Source of the DNA: Planctomycetota bacterium
GTDB lineage: Bacteria > Planctomycetota > UBA8108
Assembly: GCA_022451445.1 (NCBI GenBank)
Contig: JAKUSY010000176.1
Span: 1 to 6,674, forward strand
Length of the DNA stretch: 6,674 nucleotides
Direction of reading: 5' to 3'
Positions 5,875 through 6,674 of the stretch are shown one piece after another (position 1 is the stretch's first letter; each line of letters starts with the position of its first letter). A program made the translations under genes and the position numbers. The notes under the pieces were generated by a model. The model was not told the DNA's origin. It worked only from the letters and a program-made list of their open reading frames with translations, and ran no database searches.

Positions 5875-6588
5875 CTACTCCGTCCTGCCCAGCTCCTTCT
5901 CGATCCGGTCGACGAGCAGCTCGTAGGTAAAGCCCCCCTGGAGCTTCATTCCATTCAGGAAGAGGGTCGGCACACGGCTCACATCAGCCGCCTTCGCCTG
6001 GGCGATGTCTCGCTCGACGATCCCCTCGACCTCCGCGGATTCGAGATCATCCTCGAACTGCTCCATGTTGAGGCCAAGGATCTTCGCGTGGCCCCGCAGG
6101 CTTCGGGAATCGAGGGTCTCCTGGTTGGCGAAGAGCAGGGTCTGCATCTCCCAGAATCGCCCCTGCTGAAAGGCGGCAACTGACGCCTTGTGAGCCTCGA
6201 GGGATAGAGGGTGCCCGGGAAACGGATTGTGTTTGAAGATGATCCGCACCTTGTCGCCATAGCTGTCCCAGACCCTGTCGAGCACCCCGGCCATGCCTGC
6301 GCAATACCTGCAGTTGAAGTCCGAGAACTCGACGATCGTGATCCTGGCCTGCTCACCTCCCCTGGATGGAGCTGTCCCCGCGAAGGCATTTTCCAGCCAT
6401 TTTGAATCGCCCAGGGAAGCCCCGGGAGCCGGCTCCCTGTCGTTGCCCGGCGGGAGAACCTTCTGCCGGCCGCCGCTGATTCCGCGCGGCTCCAGGACTA
6501 CCTTGTCTCCACCGAGATGGCCGCCAAGGTAGAACCCGAGAACGATACCGAGGGCCAGGTAGGTGATGGCGAGGCCCGCCCGGTTCAT
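5875..6588 (-). CDS. Membrane-anchored DsbA-like thioredoxin-fold oxidoreductase
   Basis: A 237-residue protein of the DsbA-like Thioredoxin_4 family, which makes or shuffles disulfides in exported proteins. Residues about 5-27 form one hydrophobic segment without a clear cleavage site, so it is probably anchored in the inner membrane with the catalytic domain outside. A low-complexity Gly/Pro linker runs to about 60. The thioredoxin fold starts at I-T-I-V-E-F-S-D-F, with active site C93-R-Y-C96; the cis-proline is V206-P207 before T-L-F-L-N-G. In between, a helical insertion carries family features such as G-H-P-L-S-L-E-A-H-K-A, G-R-F-W-E-M and A-K-I-L-G-L. The C-R-Y-C dipeptide differs from the C-P-H-C of E. 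coli DsbA, so its redox bias is unknown. GGGGAG sits five bases before ATG 6588. The ATG overlaps the stop of the upstream gene, so the two are translationally coupled. Confidence 0.88.
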   Translation of the reverse strand: MNRAGLAITYLALGIVLGFYLGGHLGGDKVVLEPRGISGGRQKVLPPGNDREPAPGASLGDSKWLENAFAGTAPSRGGEQARITIVEFSDFNCRYCAGMAGVLDRVWDSYGDKVRIIFKHNPFPGHPLSLEAHKASVAAFQQGRFWEMQTLLFANQETLDSRSLRGHAKILGLNMEQFEDDLESAEVEGIVERDIAQAKAADVSRVPTLFLNGMKLQGGFTYELLVDRIEKELGRTE

Positions 6589-6674
6589 TTCGACTCCCCG
6601 GAGGCCTTCTTCGCCGCCACCATCTCATCGAGCTGGCGCCTGAGGGTCGCGAGGTCCCTTGCCGGAAGCTTACA
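6585..6674 (-). CDS. C-terminal end of an unidentified gene, coupled to the DsbA-like gene
   Basis: On the minus strand the frame is open from the window edge and ends with TGA at 6587-6585, leaving 29 codons that read CKLPARDLATLRRQLD followed by a Lys/Ala/Ser/Glu-rich tail. The stop overlaps the next start in an ATGA, and the ribosome binding site of that next gene (6594-6599) lies inside these codons. This arrangement is what an operon shows, so a real gene end is likely. The tail looks like a charged helix; the fragment is too short to name a family. Confidence 0.65.
   Translation of the reverse strand, partial: CKLPARDLATLRRQLDEMVAAKKASGESK

Overview
This window comes from a moderately GC-rich bacterial chromosome, most likely a Gram-negative. 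The evidence is purine-rich ribosome binding sites, export signals on several proteins (a cleavable signal peptide, a lipobox and a signal anchor), tight gene packing and a Rho-independent terminator. The lineage cannot be fixed from the sequence. The family mix would suit an uncultured or environmental group such as Desulfobacterota or the PVC/FCB lineages, but that is a guess.

Layout, left to right. (1) 1-756, plus strand: the 3' part of a gene for a protein I do not recognise. (2) 757-1053: an AT-richer non-coding leader. (3) 1054-1662, plus: a small exported cysteine-rich protein built from four copies of a CPISGKA...FCCNNC module, which looks like a YHS/TRASH-type metal-binding fold. The copies are arranged A-B-A-B, so a two-module unit appears to have been duplicated. 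Three consecutive hairpins follow, and the last is a clear intrinsic terminator. (4) 1829-2251, plus: a Nudix hydrolase resembling diadenosine/diphosphoinositol polyphosphate hydrolases. (5) 2248-3153, minus: a Ppx/GppA-family phosphatase whose stop codon interlocks with that of the Nudix gene in a shared CTAG. (6) 3322-5871, plus, divergent from ppx: a large lipoprotein-type Na/Pi-cotransporter-family protein with two extracytoplasmic Ig-like (Big-1-like) domains in front and a PhoU-like helical tail. (7) 5875-6588, minus: a membrane-anchored DsbA-like thioredoxin-fold protein. It is coupled by an ATGA overlap to (8), a gene of which only the last 29 codons are in view (6585-6674).

The centre of the window (Nudix, Ppx/GppA, Na/Pi-PhoU) reads as a phosphate/polyphosphate housekeeping neighbourhood: cleavage of phosphorylated nucleotides or inositides, cleavage of polyphosphate or (p)ppGpp, and phosphate movement across the membrane with a PhoU-type control domain. 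The genes lie on both strands, so this is proximity and not one operon. The two most unusual items are the A-B-A-B cysteine-rich protein and the transporter, whose usual QSSS signatures are altered and which carries a large Ig-like sensor or adhesion-like head. No mobile element, CRISPR array, tRNA or rRNA was seen.
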